Assembly (NCBI RefSeq): GCF_964199755.1
Contig: NC_133897.1
Span: forward strand, 73,384,080-73,448,079
DNA from: Larus michahellis
Lineage: Eukaryota > Chordata > Aves > Charadriiformes > Laridae
Direction of reading: 5' to 3'
Length of the DNA stretch: 64,000 nt
This document shows, in pieces, positions 39,701 to 49,200 of this stretch (position 1 is the stretch's first letter; each line of letters starts with the position of its first letter). The position numbers and the translations under genes were made by a program. The notes beneath the pieces are model-generated. The model made no database searches. It was given only the letters and a program-made list of their open reading frames with translations, and was not told the origin of the DNA.

Positions 39701-42008
39701 AGTACCTTTAAATTAAATTGATCTCTGTGCTTTTTTAGAAACGTAGCTTGCCTGAAGGGGATAAAACCCCTTTCCTATTGTACACTGTAAAACCGGGAAG
39801 AACTTTGAAGCCTTCAGGGTGTATTACAAATCACTTGTTGAGTACTACTGTATGCTGGGACCTTTCATTTGCCCTTACTGGTTTGGAGTTGACACGTTCG
39901 ATTTCTTAACCAGTTCTCACTGTTGAACAAGGTGAACACCGCCTAAATATCAGAACAAAAGTGTCACTGAAATTAGAGAGAATCAGGGATGCACTTTCAT
40001 CAAACTGTGTATTAAAAGCCTGCTGTATAAGTTTGCCGTTGTATATAGATCTTTGTAACCACCACTGAGAATTTTCACAGTGTCTCACAAATCAAATATA
40101 AGCATCATGCAGGCAGCTGACACACAGATCAGATGCTGGTGGCCAAAATTAGACCTGTCAGGCAATGAGGACTTACATTAACGGTATCTTTGTGTGCATT
40201 TTAAGATTTGATACTAAGTAGATTATATTTTGCAGGTGATGGGGAAAGTGCCAACCATATCTATTAACAAAACAGAAGGCTGCCACATCTACCTCAGTGA
40301 AGAATCATTAGATTGTGAGATTGTGAGTGCCAAGTCATCCGAGATGAACATCCTCATCCCCCAAGATGGTGATTATGTGAGTGAGATATTTTTAAAGCTT
40401 TCCTCCCCCTTCCCCACTAGTCTTGGTAGCTAACAGCATTTAAACTGCTAGGAAAGAAACTAACATACCACACACATTACATCACCAAAAAATGATCCAA
40501 AACAATGGAATTTCTATGTACTGATATCTCAGCTATCAGTGCAGGAAGAACTCCTTATTTTGGGGGGCACAAGGTTATTTCAAAGACCAGACGTGACATT
40601 ATTTCTTTCCATTTTGATAGATAATGGCTTAGTCTCCTGTCCATTTAATTTTCTTTTTTGATATCTAAACATAATTTCCCAGAGAAACTCCCTTCACACA
40701 AGAGCACTCAAACCTGAAAATGATGTTGTTAAAACTAAGATAAATATACTACTACTACTACAGATGAAATAATATAATATAATATACTTGTTTTTTCTAA
40801 AGCTGTTGATACATGGGTAGCATCTGTAGTACTTTCTAGTACTTTCAACATATATCCTTAAAAGCCACTTGTGCATTTTCCTGGCTCCTTTTTTGTTCTA
40901 GTAAGATTTTCATACTAAGCCCATCGGCATTTCTACTGAAGTCGTGCTCTGTCACTTCACACGCTAGTAAGGGATCATGCAGGCAAAGCACACTCGTTAA
41001 CAGTTTCCTAGTTTCCTCAACTGAGCAGTGTTGAAATTGCACTGAATGGCCATAGACAGAACTTAAATTTCTGGCTAATCCTTTGGGCTGGAATTTTGTA
41101 TGGTAAAGGGGTTTAGGCTTTATAAAAGAATATATGTGACAAGAGAATTCTCATGTTCCACATTTCCAAAAGTGACTGCTGGATGCCCAGCTTCGGGTTA
41201 ACTAAAAAGGGAATGATTTTCAGTGGATGCATATTCACCTTAAAAAAAAAAAAAGTCCTTTTGATCAGTCTCGCGTCAAATCACCATATCATCTGAAATT
41301 ACTGGCTATCAAAACACCATTTTGAGGTCTGAATGAAAAAACTCTTCACATCTTTTTTGTTTTACTGGGAACAGAGAAAGATCCAACATCTCCCATCCTT
41401 TCACCAAATACACAGAATGGAAGGAGACTTTCTTTGATGTTCTGCTTCGTTTTGTGTACCCCACAAGGGACGCTGAGTCTTTTGAAGTGTATCACACTTA
41501 AAATGATAGGATTTTTTTTTAATTCTTCCATATTATAATATTGCTTTCGTCCTTAAATTTAGTCTCCTCACTCAATCTCCACATCTAAATCCTTTCTACT
41601 GTCTTCCAACCCAGACACTGATGGAATCTAAAGTCATTTCTGACATGGGGCTTATTTACTTAGTTGTTGCAAATAATGGTGTGAGAGGGATTATTGCAAA
41701 GTAGTACCATACCAAGGCTATTTGAAACTGGGTAGCAATAAGGCTTTTTCCTGTGTGGCATTGTGAAATAGCTTCCTAGGGTAATGAAGAAGGCTTCTCT
41801 CTAATCCTGGCATGTCTGAGCTATCAATGCTTTCTCGGTCATGCAGCACTAATAGTATTCCACCAGTTTTCATGACGTATCCGCTGCTTATTTAACCATC
41901 ATTGTTGCTTTTGTTTCTTACCAGAAAGAATTTCCGGTTCCTGAGCAGTTCAAGACAGCATGGGATGGATCTAAGTTGGTCACTGAACCTGCAGAGATTG
42001 TGGGTTAA
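6658..42008 (+). CDS. CAP2: CAP2, adenylyl cyclase-associated protein 2 (5'-partial, 10 spliced coding exons)
   Basis: Spliced join of 6658-6735, 19640-19783, 20018-20103, 21847-21952, 34698-34890, 35765-35940, 37178-37301, 37514-37596, 40236-40376 and 41925-42008: 1215 nt, 404 residues plus TAA. All introns are GT-AG and every phase closes. Domains, in fragment numbering: rest of the N-terminal helical domain (1 to about 138); proline-rich segment with ten consecutive prolines (159-168); WH2 actin-binding motif (about 186-207, [14 protein letters not shown] core); Ser/Thr/Pro linker (about 213-240); C-terminal CARP beta-helix domain from [10 protein letters not shown] to the end. By family knowledge CAPs recycle actin monomers: the N-terminal half helps cofilin dismantle filaments, and WH2 plus CARP drive nucleotide exchange on ADP-actin. 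CAP2 rather than CAP1 is indicated by [29 protein letters not shown] and the C-terminus [18 protein letters not shown]2 is enriched in heart, skeletal muscle and brain. Human CAP2 has about 477 residues, so about 74 are missing upstream. Confidence 0.97.
8157..8171 (+). repeat. Poly(A) run
   Basis: An uninterrupted A homopolymer following GCAAGC. There is no retrogene or SINE body recognisable upstream, so it is treated as a simple repeat. Confidence 0.8.
11187..11206 (+). promoter_or_regulatory. CArG box (CCTTTTAAGG) next to an E-box (CAGGTG)
   Basis: CC(A/T)6GG, the SRF-binding consensus, is matched exactly and palindromically at 11187-11196. CAGGTG, an E-box form, follows at 11201-11206. 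The location is inside the long CAP2 intron. Function is inferred only from motif match and from CAP2 being a muscle-enriched gene; a single motif is weak evidence. Confidence 0.3.
11569..12040 (-). mobile_element. CR1 LINE, 3' fragment, minus strand
   Basis: On the minus strand this ends with the ATTCTATGATTCTA-type octamer tail at 11569. It contains the CR1 3'-region hallmarks in reverse: caacctaaatgat, the lgnlfqcs-like ccctgggcagcctgttccaa block, and the ctccaggccaaacaaccccagc block. About 470 bp, 5'-truncated and diverged, with no intact reverse transcriptase. Non-LTR retrotransposon, inactive copy. Confidence 0.92.
14815..14837. repeat. 23-bp near-perfect palindrome
   Basis: Eleven-bp arms (TTTCATCCTTT / AAAGGATGAAA) around a single central G. 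Too short and too tightly spaced to make a stable RNA hairpin; it may simply be chance. Confidence 0.7.
18861..19188 (+). other. CAP2: Intronic flank upstream of the pyrimidine satellite, with the nearest branch-point-like motif
   Basis: Unique intronic sequence. At 19171-19180 gttttaacag holds TTAAC (19174-19178), matching the yUnAy branch-point consensus with A at 19177. It is the closest such motif upstream of the CAP2 acceptor at 19639, about 462 nt away, because everything between 19189 and 19637 lacks A. Confidence 0.6.
19189..19637 (+). repeat. Polypyrimidine satellite (TTTCC)n-(TTCCC)n-(TTTTCC)n abutting a splice acceptor
   Basis: Composite microsatellite: a mixed CTTTT start, then a TTTCC pentamer block to about 19395, a TTCCC pentamer block to about 19485, a TTTTCC hexamer block to 19576, one G at 19577, then imperfect TTTTTC-type sequence to the AG at 19638. 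There are 448 pyrimidines and one purine. The homopurine/homopyrimidine mirror symmetry makes triplex (H-DNA) formation possible. It serves as the polypyrimidine tract of CAP2 exon b. Long SFSF/LSFP and KEKE/KGKE open frames across it are artefacts of the repeat. Confidence 0.97.
19640..19783 (+). CDS. CAP2: CAP2 coding exon b ([11 protein letters not shown]...ALGWIAV)
   Basis: Forty-eight codons, phase 0-0, so the exon is removable without a frameshift. It encodes the strongly conserved helical-domain stretch [20 protein letters not shown] followed by [10 protein letters not shown]. Donor GTG|gtgagt. The acceptor cctcag is fed by a 449-nt pyrimidine satellite with no A (see findings), a very unusual 3' splice-site environment. 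Confidence 0.97.
20018..20103 (+). CDS. CAP2: CAP2 coding exon c ([20 protein letters not shown]...)
   Basis: Eighty-six nt entering at phase 0 and ending with AG of a split Ser codon. Acceptor gtcctag, donor CAG|gtatgt. [20 protein letters not shown] followed by RVLKDYKH is the conserved core of the CAP helical domain that contacts cofilin-actin in the family. It is separated from the previous exon by an intron of only 234 nt. Confidence 0.97.
20104..21846 (+). other. CAP2: CAP2 intron (1.7 kb)
   Basis: No exon or mobile element is recognised. An AT-dinucleotide-rich patch with TATATA runs occupies about 20750-20850; the rest is unique sequence. Confidence 0.8.
20750..20850. repeat. TA-rich low-complexity patch
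   Basis: Repeated tatata/atatat words with few G or C bases, e.g. 20811-20840. Simple-sequence DNA inside a CAP2 intron. Confidence 0.7.
21847..21952 (+). CDS. CAP2: CAP2 coding exon d ([15 protein letters not shown]...)
   Basis: One hundred and six nt. It completes the split Ser codon and then encodes 35 residues, [20 protein letters not shown] through TTGLTWSKT, the last helices of the N-terminal domain. Acceptor ttttacag, donor ACT|gtaagt. The HVDWVK and ELQAYIKE blocks are conserved across CAPs, and EHHTTGLTW favours CAP2. Confidence 0.97.
23005..23437 (+). mobile_element. CR1 LINE, 3' fragment, plus strand
   Basis: Starts around the gggctggaacacctc block and continues through ttcagcctggagaag, gggtggtgagacac and ggccagactggatgggg. 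It ends in the octamer tail ttctatgattctatgg. About 430 bp, 5'-truncated and diverged. The antisense 128-codon frame here is repeat-derived. Confidence 0.93.
32994..33213 (+). mobile_element. CR1 LINE, short 3' fragment, plus strand
   Basis: About 220 bp: ttctttactgtgagggtggt, then ggttgcccagagaagctgtg, tggatggggctttgagcag, and a ttctgtgattctgtg tail. Closely similar to the copy at 23.2-23.4 kb in the shared segment. Severely 5'-truncated. Confidence 0.93.
34698..34890 (+). CDS. CAP2: CAP2 coding exon e (proline-rich segment and most of WH2)
   Basis: One hundred and ninety-three nt, phase 0 in, one extra base out. It begins GPVASPMSM, then has ten prolines encoded by interrupted CCA/CCG/CCT codons (about 34758-34787), GPPP, and [17 protein letters not shown], the WH2 actin-monomer motif that finishes in the next exon. 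Proline tracts here recruit profilin and SH3 proteins in CAPs. The donor AAAG|gtcaga has C at +3, an uncommon, probably weak site. Read-through would add about 22 residues and stop at 34956-34958. Confidence 0.96.
34891..35764 (+). other. CAP2: CAP2 intron (874 nt)
   Basis: Begins with the unusual GTCAGA donor and ends in a T-run acceptor. No other feature is seen. Confidence 0.85.
35765..35940 (+). CDS. CAP2: CAP2 coding exon f (end of WH2, linker, start of CARP domain)
   Basis: One hundred and seventy-six nt. It completes a Gly codon, then [19 protein letters not shown] ends the WH2 region. A Ser/Thr/Pro-rich linker follows ([14 protein letters not shown]), then [14 protein letters not shown] opens the CARP beta-helix domain. 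The acceptor follows a 13-T run (tttttag). Donor GTG|gtgagt. Confidence 0.97.
35941..37177 (+). other. CAP2: CAP2 intron (1.2 kb)
   Basis: Unique AT-rich sequence; nothing else recognised. Confidence 0.85.
37178..37301 (+). CDS. CAP2: CAP2 coding exon g (CARP domain strands)
   Basis: One hundred and twenty-four nt, phase 0 in, one base out. It encodes [20 protein letters not shown] and [20 protein letters not shown]: repeated beta-strand turns of the actin-binding CARP domain, with the ELKQVAYI(F/Y)KC family signature. Acceptor gaaatag, donor TTG|gtgagt. Confidence 0.97.
37514..37596 (+). CDS. CAP2: CAP2 coding exon h ([20 protein letters not shown])
   Basis: Eighty-three nt. It completes an Asp codon and encodes 27 further residues of the CARP beta-helix, ending INSRDIQIQ. 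Acceptor ttttag, donor CAG|gtaaat. The preceding intron is just 212 nt. Confidence 0.96.
37597..40235 (+). other. CAP2: CAP2 intron (2.6 kb)
   Basis: Unique AT-rich sequence; no repeat family or RNA gene recognised. Confidence 0.85.
40236..40376 (+). CDS. CAP2: CAP2 coding exon i ([20 protein letters not shown]...)
   Basis: Forty-seven codons, phase 0-0: [20 protein letters not shown], then a conserved Cys/Glu/Ile stretch and [14 protein letters not shown]. Acceptor ttttgcag, donor TAT|gtgagt. An identical GTGAGT hexamer occurs inside the exon at 40323 in the same phase (see findings). Confidence 0.97.
40377..41924 (+). other. CAP2: CAP2 intron (1.5 kb)
   Basis: Contains a short CTA trinucleotide and ATAAT/ATAAT-type simple repeat at about 40746-40790 and an A-run near 41242; otherwise unique. 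Confidence 0.85.
41925..42008 (+). CDS. CAP2: CAP2 terminal coding exon j
   Basis: Twenty-seven codons plus TAA (42006-42008). [20 protein letters not shown], then EPAEIVG, is the conserved C-terminal strand pair that swaps between CARP protomers to form the dimer in the family. Acceptor ttaccag. Confidence 0.97.
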   Translation, partial: KEFPVPEQFKTAWDGSKLVTEPAEIVG

Positions 42009-43200
42009 CTTCCTAATGCCATACAGCACTTGCTGACCGTGACCAGACCACAGCCAGCATAGACAAAGCAGTAATGTAAAGAACTAGAAGTAGCAGTAGT
42101 TCATACTGCTGTGATAGGCCTTCAAGCATTAGCTCTGCATGCTAGAAACAATAACACATCTGGCACGCTTTTGTTAGGCATCCCAGTATTTTTCACGTTT
42201 CCACACAGTTTGCCTTCACATGCAATTTTAATTCTAAATGATGTCATGTGAATGTAATGGATTAAAACCCCCACCCTCCAGTAACATCATTGGTTTGAAA
42301 TACTGTATACGTTAAGCCAAAATACTGCATGATACACTTTGTTATCATCTTGCTTCAGTGCATTCCTTTTTCTGTTACTGCTAATCAAAAACAGCATTAA
42401 GACTTTAAGATGGTTATTTTTACCTATTAAGCAATTCTTGTATGATGCAGTAAAAATGTACCCGTAGAAAGTACGCAATTCCTTGTAGTTCTGTGGCAAT
42501 CATAACGGGGTTTGTTTTAAACAAGCAAAAAAGGACAACTTTCAGCAATACATTTTGCTAACGAAGATAAAAAAAAATCTGGTATTTTAATCAAACACTT
42601 TTCTAATGTGTATATTTAGAAGATCCCTATGTTTTCTGTGAGGTAAGATTTTATTATGGTCCACAGACTTACTGTTGCCCTCTCATTTCTTGCAAATTAG
42701 TGATTCTTTCTAAGCTAAAGCCTCATCTAAGCTAAAACCTTGCAGCAAATCACTTGAAGGATTTTTGCTCCTTGAATTTCTTTTTTTCCTTTTTTTTTTT
42801 TTTGAGACAATCTCTCATTCTTTAAAATTTCACATTGTATCTTTCATCCTATTCAGAAAACTGAGGGAGGCATATATGTCAGATACCAGCTAGTTTCCTT
42901 ACTAATAATGTTCCTTTAAAATATTGCTATTGTAGCAATTGTATTGTATTTTCATTAAAAACATCTTCCTGTTTCTTCCCCATGTTTGTAGGACTTACTC
43001 CATCTCAAATATGTCCACAAAGCAAAGCCATAGATTTGTCATACTAATTCTGAGCCCAAATAAAGGGGTGATTTCCTGTTTAGCCCTTTGATTCTACTTT
43101 ATAGTCCCTATTATACATGCTTTTTTAACAAAGGTGGAGTGTTGTATACATTTGTACTATTTCAGCACATAGTACAAATAAAATTTTAAAAATTTAAAAA
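42009..43200 (+). other. CAP2: CAP2 3' UTR
   Basis: AT-rich, non-coding sequence after the CAP2 stop. It contains a T-run near 42781-42803 and AATAAA hexamers at 43059 and 43177. I place the end at the second because it is followed by A/T-rich sequence. A further AATAAA at 43474 could extend the UTR by about 300 nt. The ends are inferred, not observed. Confidence 0.65.
43177..43182 (+). promoter_or_regulatory. CAP2: Candidate CAP2 poly(A) signal AATAAA
   Basis: Canonical hexamer about 1.17 kb after the stop codon. Alternatives are 43059-43064 and 43474-43479. Which is used cannot be decided from sequence. Confidence 0.5.
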
Positions 43201-46200
43201 GTCAGCTTATGTTTTTGATCACTTGTAATACTTTGTAACAGTGAAATCACAGTGAGATGCTTGCAGAGCTAGTTACAAGCTAAATTTTGTGCCTAATTTA
43301 CCTTGAAAGTACATTAATTATTGAGGGTTTTTAAGCGTATCTTTGATAGTAAACCCTATATAATACAACCAGTAGTGCTCATTCCGTAAGGTTTTGCTAT
43401 CTGATGTTTAATCTATGTGTATAATGTGTTTGCTTTAATACATACCATTTTTTCAACAGTAAACTTCTTATGAAATAAAAAGGAAAATGTACTTCTTTAA
43501 ATACAAAGTTGTTCAGAGCTTGCTCCATTGCAGTGTTTGTCCTATATGCTTTCTCCTTCTTAAATGCTGATTCAAAAGCTTGACTGAGAAAAATTAGCTC
43601 CTTCTCCCATTTCATTAAATATTATGACTTTTGCTGCCATAATCCACCTGACAGTGAATAGTGGGTATTCTGCATGCTAGCAGATACACCTGAAATTTCT
43701 TGCATATAACTTCTGTGACAGCCAGAGAATTGAGCTTTTCATGATTCTCACTTCTAGGTACACCTGTATCTTCCAGAGATTATGTCTAGGGAGATGATCA
43801 TGACCTGGTGCAAGTTTATAAGGTTTGCCTTCTATTTTTAGCTTTTCGTATTGTTTCCCTATATGGCTTTGGATGTGTCCCTCCTGTGTTAACAAACCAC
43901 GAGCGGTCCACTCCATATTTCACTTGGGTGTGCTTCCTATCTGAAAAAGAGGCATCACATACTTGTCACGATAAAAGGATTGTTGAAGGATTGTTTAATC
44001 CTTAAATCATAATCATAATTTTTCCATAAAATAATCTCATTCTGGAGCATTCTGACCTGAAATACCGACTCTTGTGTTCATCTAGCATCACATAGGGATC
44101 AAGTCATTACGCAGCAACAGGAAGCCACTTAATCCTTTGGAGGTATGACACAAACCAACTACCAAATGCTTGATGATAAACAGAAAGCAGCGAGACAGCT
44201 CTGAATCACTATACACGCAAAGTATTTTAGTTCCTCCTAGGGATTCAACTCCCCCCTCAAAAATAAACTGTGAGAAGGCTGGTCTGATTTTTCTTTTAAA
44301 CGTTTGAAAGCAAAGTCCCTTGTGGCTAGACCTTCTCCCTAACACTCGTGTTCCTGCCATGTGCAAGACCCAAATACATTTTTCGACTGGTTTCTTAACA
44401 GGAAGAAGTCTTACGCAGTAACAGTGCGTGCCTGACAGTCTGAACACACCTGAGAACTTTGTCAGAGGTCAGAGATTTAAAAGATAAGGAAGAAGGCCTT
44501 GCATGGACAGACATAAGCTAATTGCTTTGACTGGAGAAAAGGCTACCAAGTCCATGCATTATTGGGCACCAGAGGAATAGGAAAGAGACTTTTAAACTAC
44601 GCAAATAGCTTTCATCCAATACTCTTAGTAAAGCCATGTGACAAAAAAAATCTATAACCAGCTTTTGTCAGTTCTGGTCCTCAGAAAAAATACTTGTCAG
44701 ACATTTCCAGTAGGCTGGACTGTTCTTTCCCTGCAACCTATCTTTAACTTCAAAAATATAAAGGAGTGCTAAATAAACAAGATAAATCCAATGTTCTGAT
44801 TCTACCCTACATGAATTTGTGTACAATTAAAGGTTAAAAACTCATTTTCTGAAAAAGCAAGTATATCTTGAGGTAGAAATAGTCAACAAGCTGCAGAATG
44901 ATGATTTGATGAATAATCATCCCAACCATGACCAGTTGTGTCCAAGTCTTCAGCAGCAAGCTTGATTTGTGTTTAATGCTAAACTGCTAAATGCTGAGCA
45001 TCCCTGAGGTACTATTAATTTATTTTTACTGCATGCTATCACACAAGATATGCCCCTCGATTTCAGCTCTACTCTGCACTAAAATTGTGGTTATGCTCTA
45101 AATCAGTTGCAACTGTCGAAACAAAAATCAGTGCATTTGGTACATATATTGATATGGAACAAATGTGTATGGTGTAACCATCCAGTTCATTTTTATAAAC
45201 CTGCATAGGTCAAATATCCACCAGTACAGATGCTGTCAATCAGCTAGTAAAATACATGTAAAAGAGAAGGAGATTTTTTACGAAGTGTCCAAATGTAATA
45301 AGCTTTTGCCTATGAAAAGCTTCAACAGTTCTCATACTTTCCTTAATAGAACCTCTGTAAAAGTATTTATGAAGTATTCTGTACAAGTATCTCATGAAAT
45401 TCGACACGGGGAGCTGCAAAGTCCTGCACCTGGGGTACAACCCCCCTACGAGCCAGTATATGCTGGGGGCTGCCCAACTGGAGAGCAGCTTGGCGGGAAA
45501 CGACCTGGGGGCCCTGGTGGACACCAAACTGAACATGAGCCAGTGATGCACCCCTGCAGCAAAGAAGGCTGATGCAGCCCCCTGGGCTGCATAAGGAGAA
45601 GCATTGCCAGCAGGTCGAGGGAGGTGATCCTTCCCCTCTATTCAGCAGTAGTGAGGCCGCATCTGGAGTGCTGTGTCCAGTTCTGGGCTCCTCAGTGTAA
45701 GAGAGACTCGGACATACTGAAGAGAGACCAGCAAAGGGCCATGAGGATGATGGAATGGAGCAACTCTCCCAGGAGGAAACGCTGAGAGAGCTGGGGTTGT
45801 TCAGCCTGGAGAAAAGAAGGCTCAGGGAAGATCTGTTAATGTCTACAAATACCTGAAGGGAGAGTGCAAAGAGGACAGAGCCAGGCTCTCCTCAGTGGTG
45901 CCCAGTGACAGGACCAGAGGGAACAGGCACAAACTGAAACACAAGAGGTTCTCTCTGAACATCAGGAAACACTTTTTCACTGTGAGGGTGACCAAGCACT
46001 GGCACAGGTTGCCCAGCGAGGTTGTGGAGTCTCCCTCCTTGGAGATATTCAAAAGCCGCAGGGACATGGTCCTGGGCAACTAGCTCTTGGCAGCCCTTCT
46101 TGAGCAGGGGGTTGGACCAGATGACCTCCAGAGGTCCTTGCCAACCTCAACCCTTCTGTGGTTCTGTGATACTTGCTTAGTTATTTAGAGTATCAGTTAC

Positions 46201-49200
46201 TAAGAATTAGTGGAAATTAGAAGCATTGAGGTATTGACTCAATGTATCCACCAGATGGCAGAAACCAGCTGAGGCCCAGGCCTTTGCAAGCTCTTACTAT
46301 TAATGAAAAAATGCTGGACTACAATATTTACAAAGGACGCGTATACTGCTTGTCAAAGAACTGGGAAATTCTACTCTCTAAAAGTCGCTGTAAAAACGCT
46401 TAACTATTAGTTTGATTTTGAAATTATGATCTTGGTAAAAGGAGAAGGTTTGATTGGGATGAACAAGGAAGAAGAAAAAAACTATTTGTTACTAATCATT
46501 AATTTGATCTTTTGTTTTTTTGAACACCGCTAAGCATATTTCCATTAAAATCAGATTTAAAAAAAAATGATTGAACTTAAAAGAAATATTTAACAGAGCT
46601 ATTGAAGATAAAGGAGTAAGTAATTTCAAGTCTGCATTAGAAAACCAGGAATCTTTTTAATGTCCTAGGGAATTAGACACTTGCGAAGGCTTCCCTGTGC
46701 CACAGTTATTATCCAGACAAACCATTCTTGTCCTTACTCTTTTCTGAGTCCTCAATGTATCTGGATCTGCATGAGTTCCTTCACTGTTACTGTACTATAT
46801 GCATGTCCATAAACCTCTGCATCACGTTTCTTTCCCAGAGATCAAGCATTTGTCCACTTGAAATCTTTCAGGGGCTCAACTCAGTAAGCACCCTTAGTGC
46901 ACTCTCCTGATGTGCTGTTCAGCTGGGGTCCTCAAAATGTGGAAGCAGCTGCCTCCAGACAATGGAGGCAATGTTCACTCCATTACACCATACGCTAGCA
47001 AGCAGAGCAGTCATCAAAAACATACAAGACAGATTCAGTTACCCTGCTGGATGTGATCTGGACCCACTGCTGTGAAAATATTGCCCAGAAGTAGCTGCTG
47101 CCCTCAGAAGGTGCCTATAAACAGGCCCCTGACATATGAAGCAGTCATTAGATAAAAATCATAAATAACACTCCCCAAGGAATGTTCTGACTACCAGAGA
47201 ACAAGAACCTGCTTCCTCTTTATAGTTGAAATAATCCTGAAAAATCTTTTTGGGTGACAAACTTTTGTAGAAGAACAGAGAACACTCTCTACTCCACCAC
47301 CCAAAACTCAGTGGTGATCTTCTAGGCCTAACCCTGCTTCCCTAAGCCTTGCTGCATGCCCAGGACCCTACCTGATCACTGCTGACCACCAAAGACTGTT
47401 CTACTCCAAACCCCGAGCTCCAGTGCTGCTTCAACAGAGGCACACTCATACTTCCTCTCTGGAAATACCTAAGAATGTGATAATTAGTTAACTGGCAAGG
47501 CTTCCGAGTGCAACACTGCTGAGTAAAGTCGTTTTCCGGTTACTCTTCATTCAAACCAGGTCAAGGTAACAGGCAAATAAAGTTATTTACACACAACTCC
47601 CAAAACAGACAGTACTGGTAAACAGGCAACCACACTAAAAATCTATGTACCCTAAGATAAAAGTGGAAGAGTTCATTTTTCTCTAGCTGATTTGCTATGG
47701 CCTTTTTATCAACTGTGACCAGTAGGACTCTGTTTTCTGTCTGGATTACACCTGAAGTTGCATCTATGAGAAAGAGAATGCCTCTCAGTGGACCATGATA
47801 GCTCTGAGAGCCACTCTCTCCTTCAAAATCCTCAGCTGGATGAATCAGATTAGTTTCAGAGTGAAAGCCTAAATTAATACAATTTGGGAGACAGTTGTGC
47901 CATTTTTCTACACTGAAATACAATGTGGTTTACTTTATACTTATGTAAATGTCCACATTTAGTTTTTGGCTCAAGTTTCATGTTCTGTACCTGTCTGCTT
48001 GCCCCAACAAGGGGTAAAGTTCTCACTCTTTGGTAACTCAGTCTGTGTGTTTAAGTAATGGAGAATCTTTTTAACCAACATTTGCATTTAATTTCACTCT
48101 GTACATGAACATACTTGATACAAATTCTAAATAGCATGAATATACGTAGGCTGCTGGGCACAGTAATAATTAACCACTTTCGAATGACAAGAGGTTGCTG
48201 TTGATTAATGTCCAACAACTCTCATCCAAGGACTCTTCAAAAAGAGCTCCCATTATTAGAACACTTCAGCACGATGCAGGAGATGTGATTTGCATCTCCC
48301 AAGCAAAGGAAGGTATTTAATTTCAGTTTCAAACATCTAGATGAATGCTTCAGCAATTCCTTGGTTTTAAAAATTGTTTTAAACCCTGCCTTGAAAACAA
48401 GACGCTAGAATTGAAAATGAGCAAAGATATATCTCCATACCTCTGAACAACAGCTAGATTTACAGCAGAACAGTGTTCTACTACTTCCTAGTGACTACAA
48501 AAGACTCCCCTCTCAAGAGTGACAGACTGGGCTTTTCAGCATTACCTACACTTAAAGAGCTTAAGATGGGATTCAAGATTCCCCTTAAACCTTAACTATT
48601 GCAATATCAGCTTTTAGGTGCTTACCTCCCTCCTTTGATCTAATTCAAAACATTTCTTCTTGCCTAAATCTCATTTCTAGAGAAGAGGATATTTAACTGT
48701 CAAGGCATTCAACCACTTATTTTCATCAATCAGTACAATGAACTACCCAAGATTATCTCCCTTTCTGACACTGCTCACAAGAGAAAGCAAAGTAGGGAGA
48801 TATCAGTGCTGCAGAAGATCATAAGTACTCCCACAACACATGTGGCCATCTGACACAGCAATGAAACAAGAGCCTTTGTCACCAAAAGCCTAAACTGTGA
48901 GTTCCCTACCACTGGCAAGTCTTGTTACAGCATCTCTTTTACCACATGCATCACAGAATAGAATAATCTGAATGCTTGCAGAATTCATGGGTCTTTTGTG
49001 GGTTATTTTTTTAAGGCAGGAGAATGAAAAACTAACGCCTGAAAAAAACTGTGAATGAAGAAATATTACATTGCCTCCGTTACCTCTTACTCCTCTGTTC
49101 TCTGCTGTTCGTGACTCGGGTTCACCTTGAGTACCCAGCATAATTGCATAGAGTTCTAACTGGTTATGCCTGTGTAATGTTGCTGGTGGCCCTAAAATTT

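Noticed and set aside
44088-44447. 119-codon minus-strand frame downstream of CAP2
   Set aside because: No recognisable family, no splice or promoter context, and a length within chance expectation for 64 kb in six frames.
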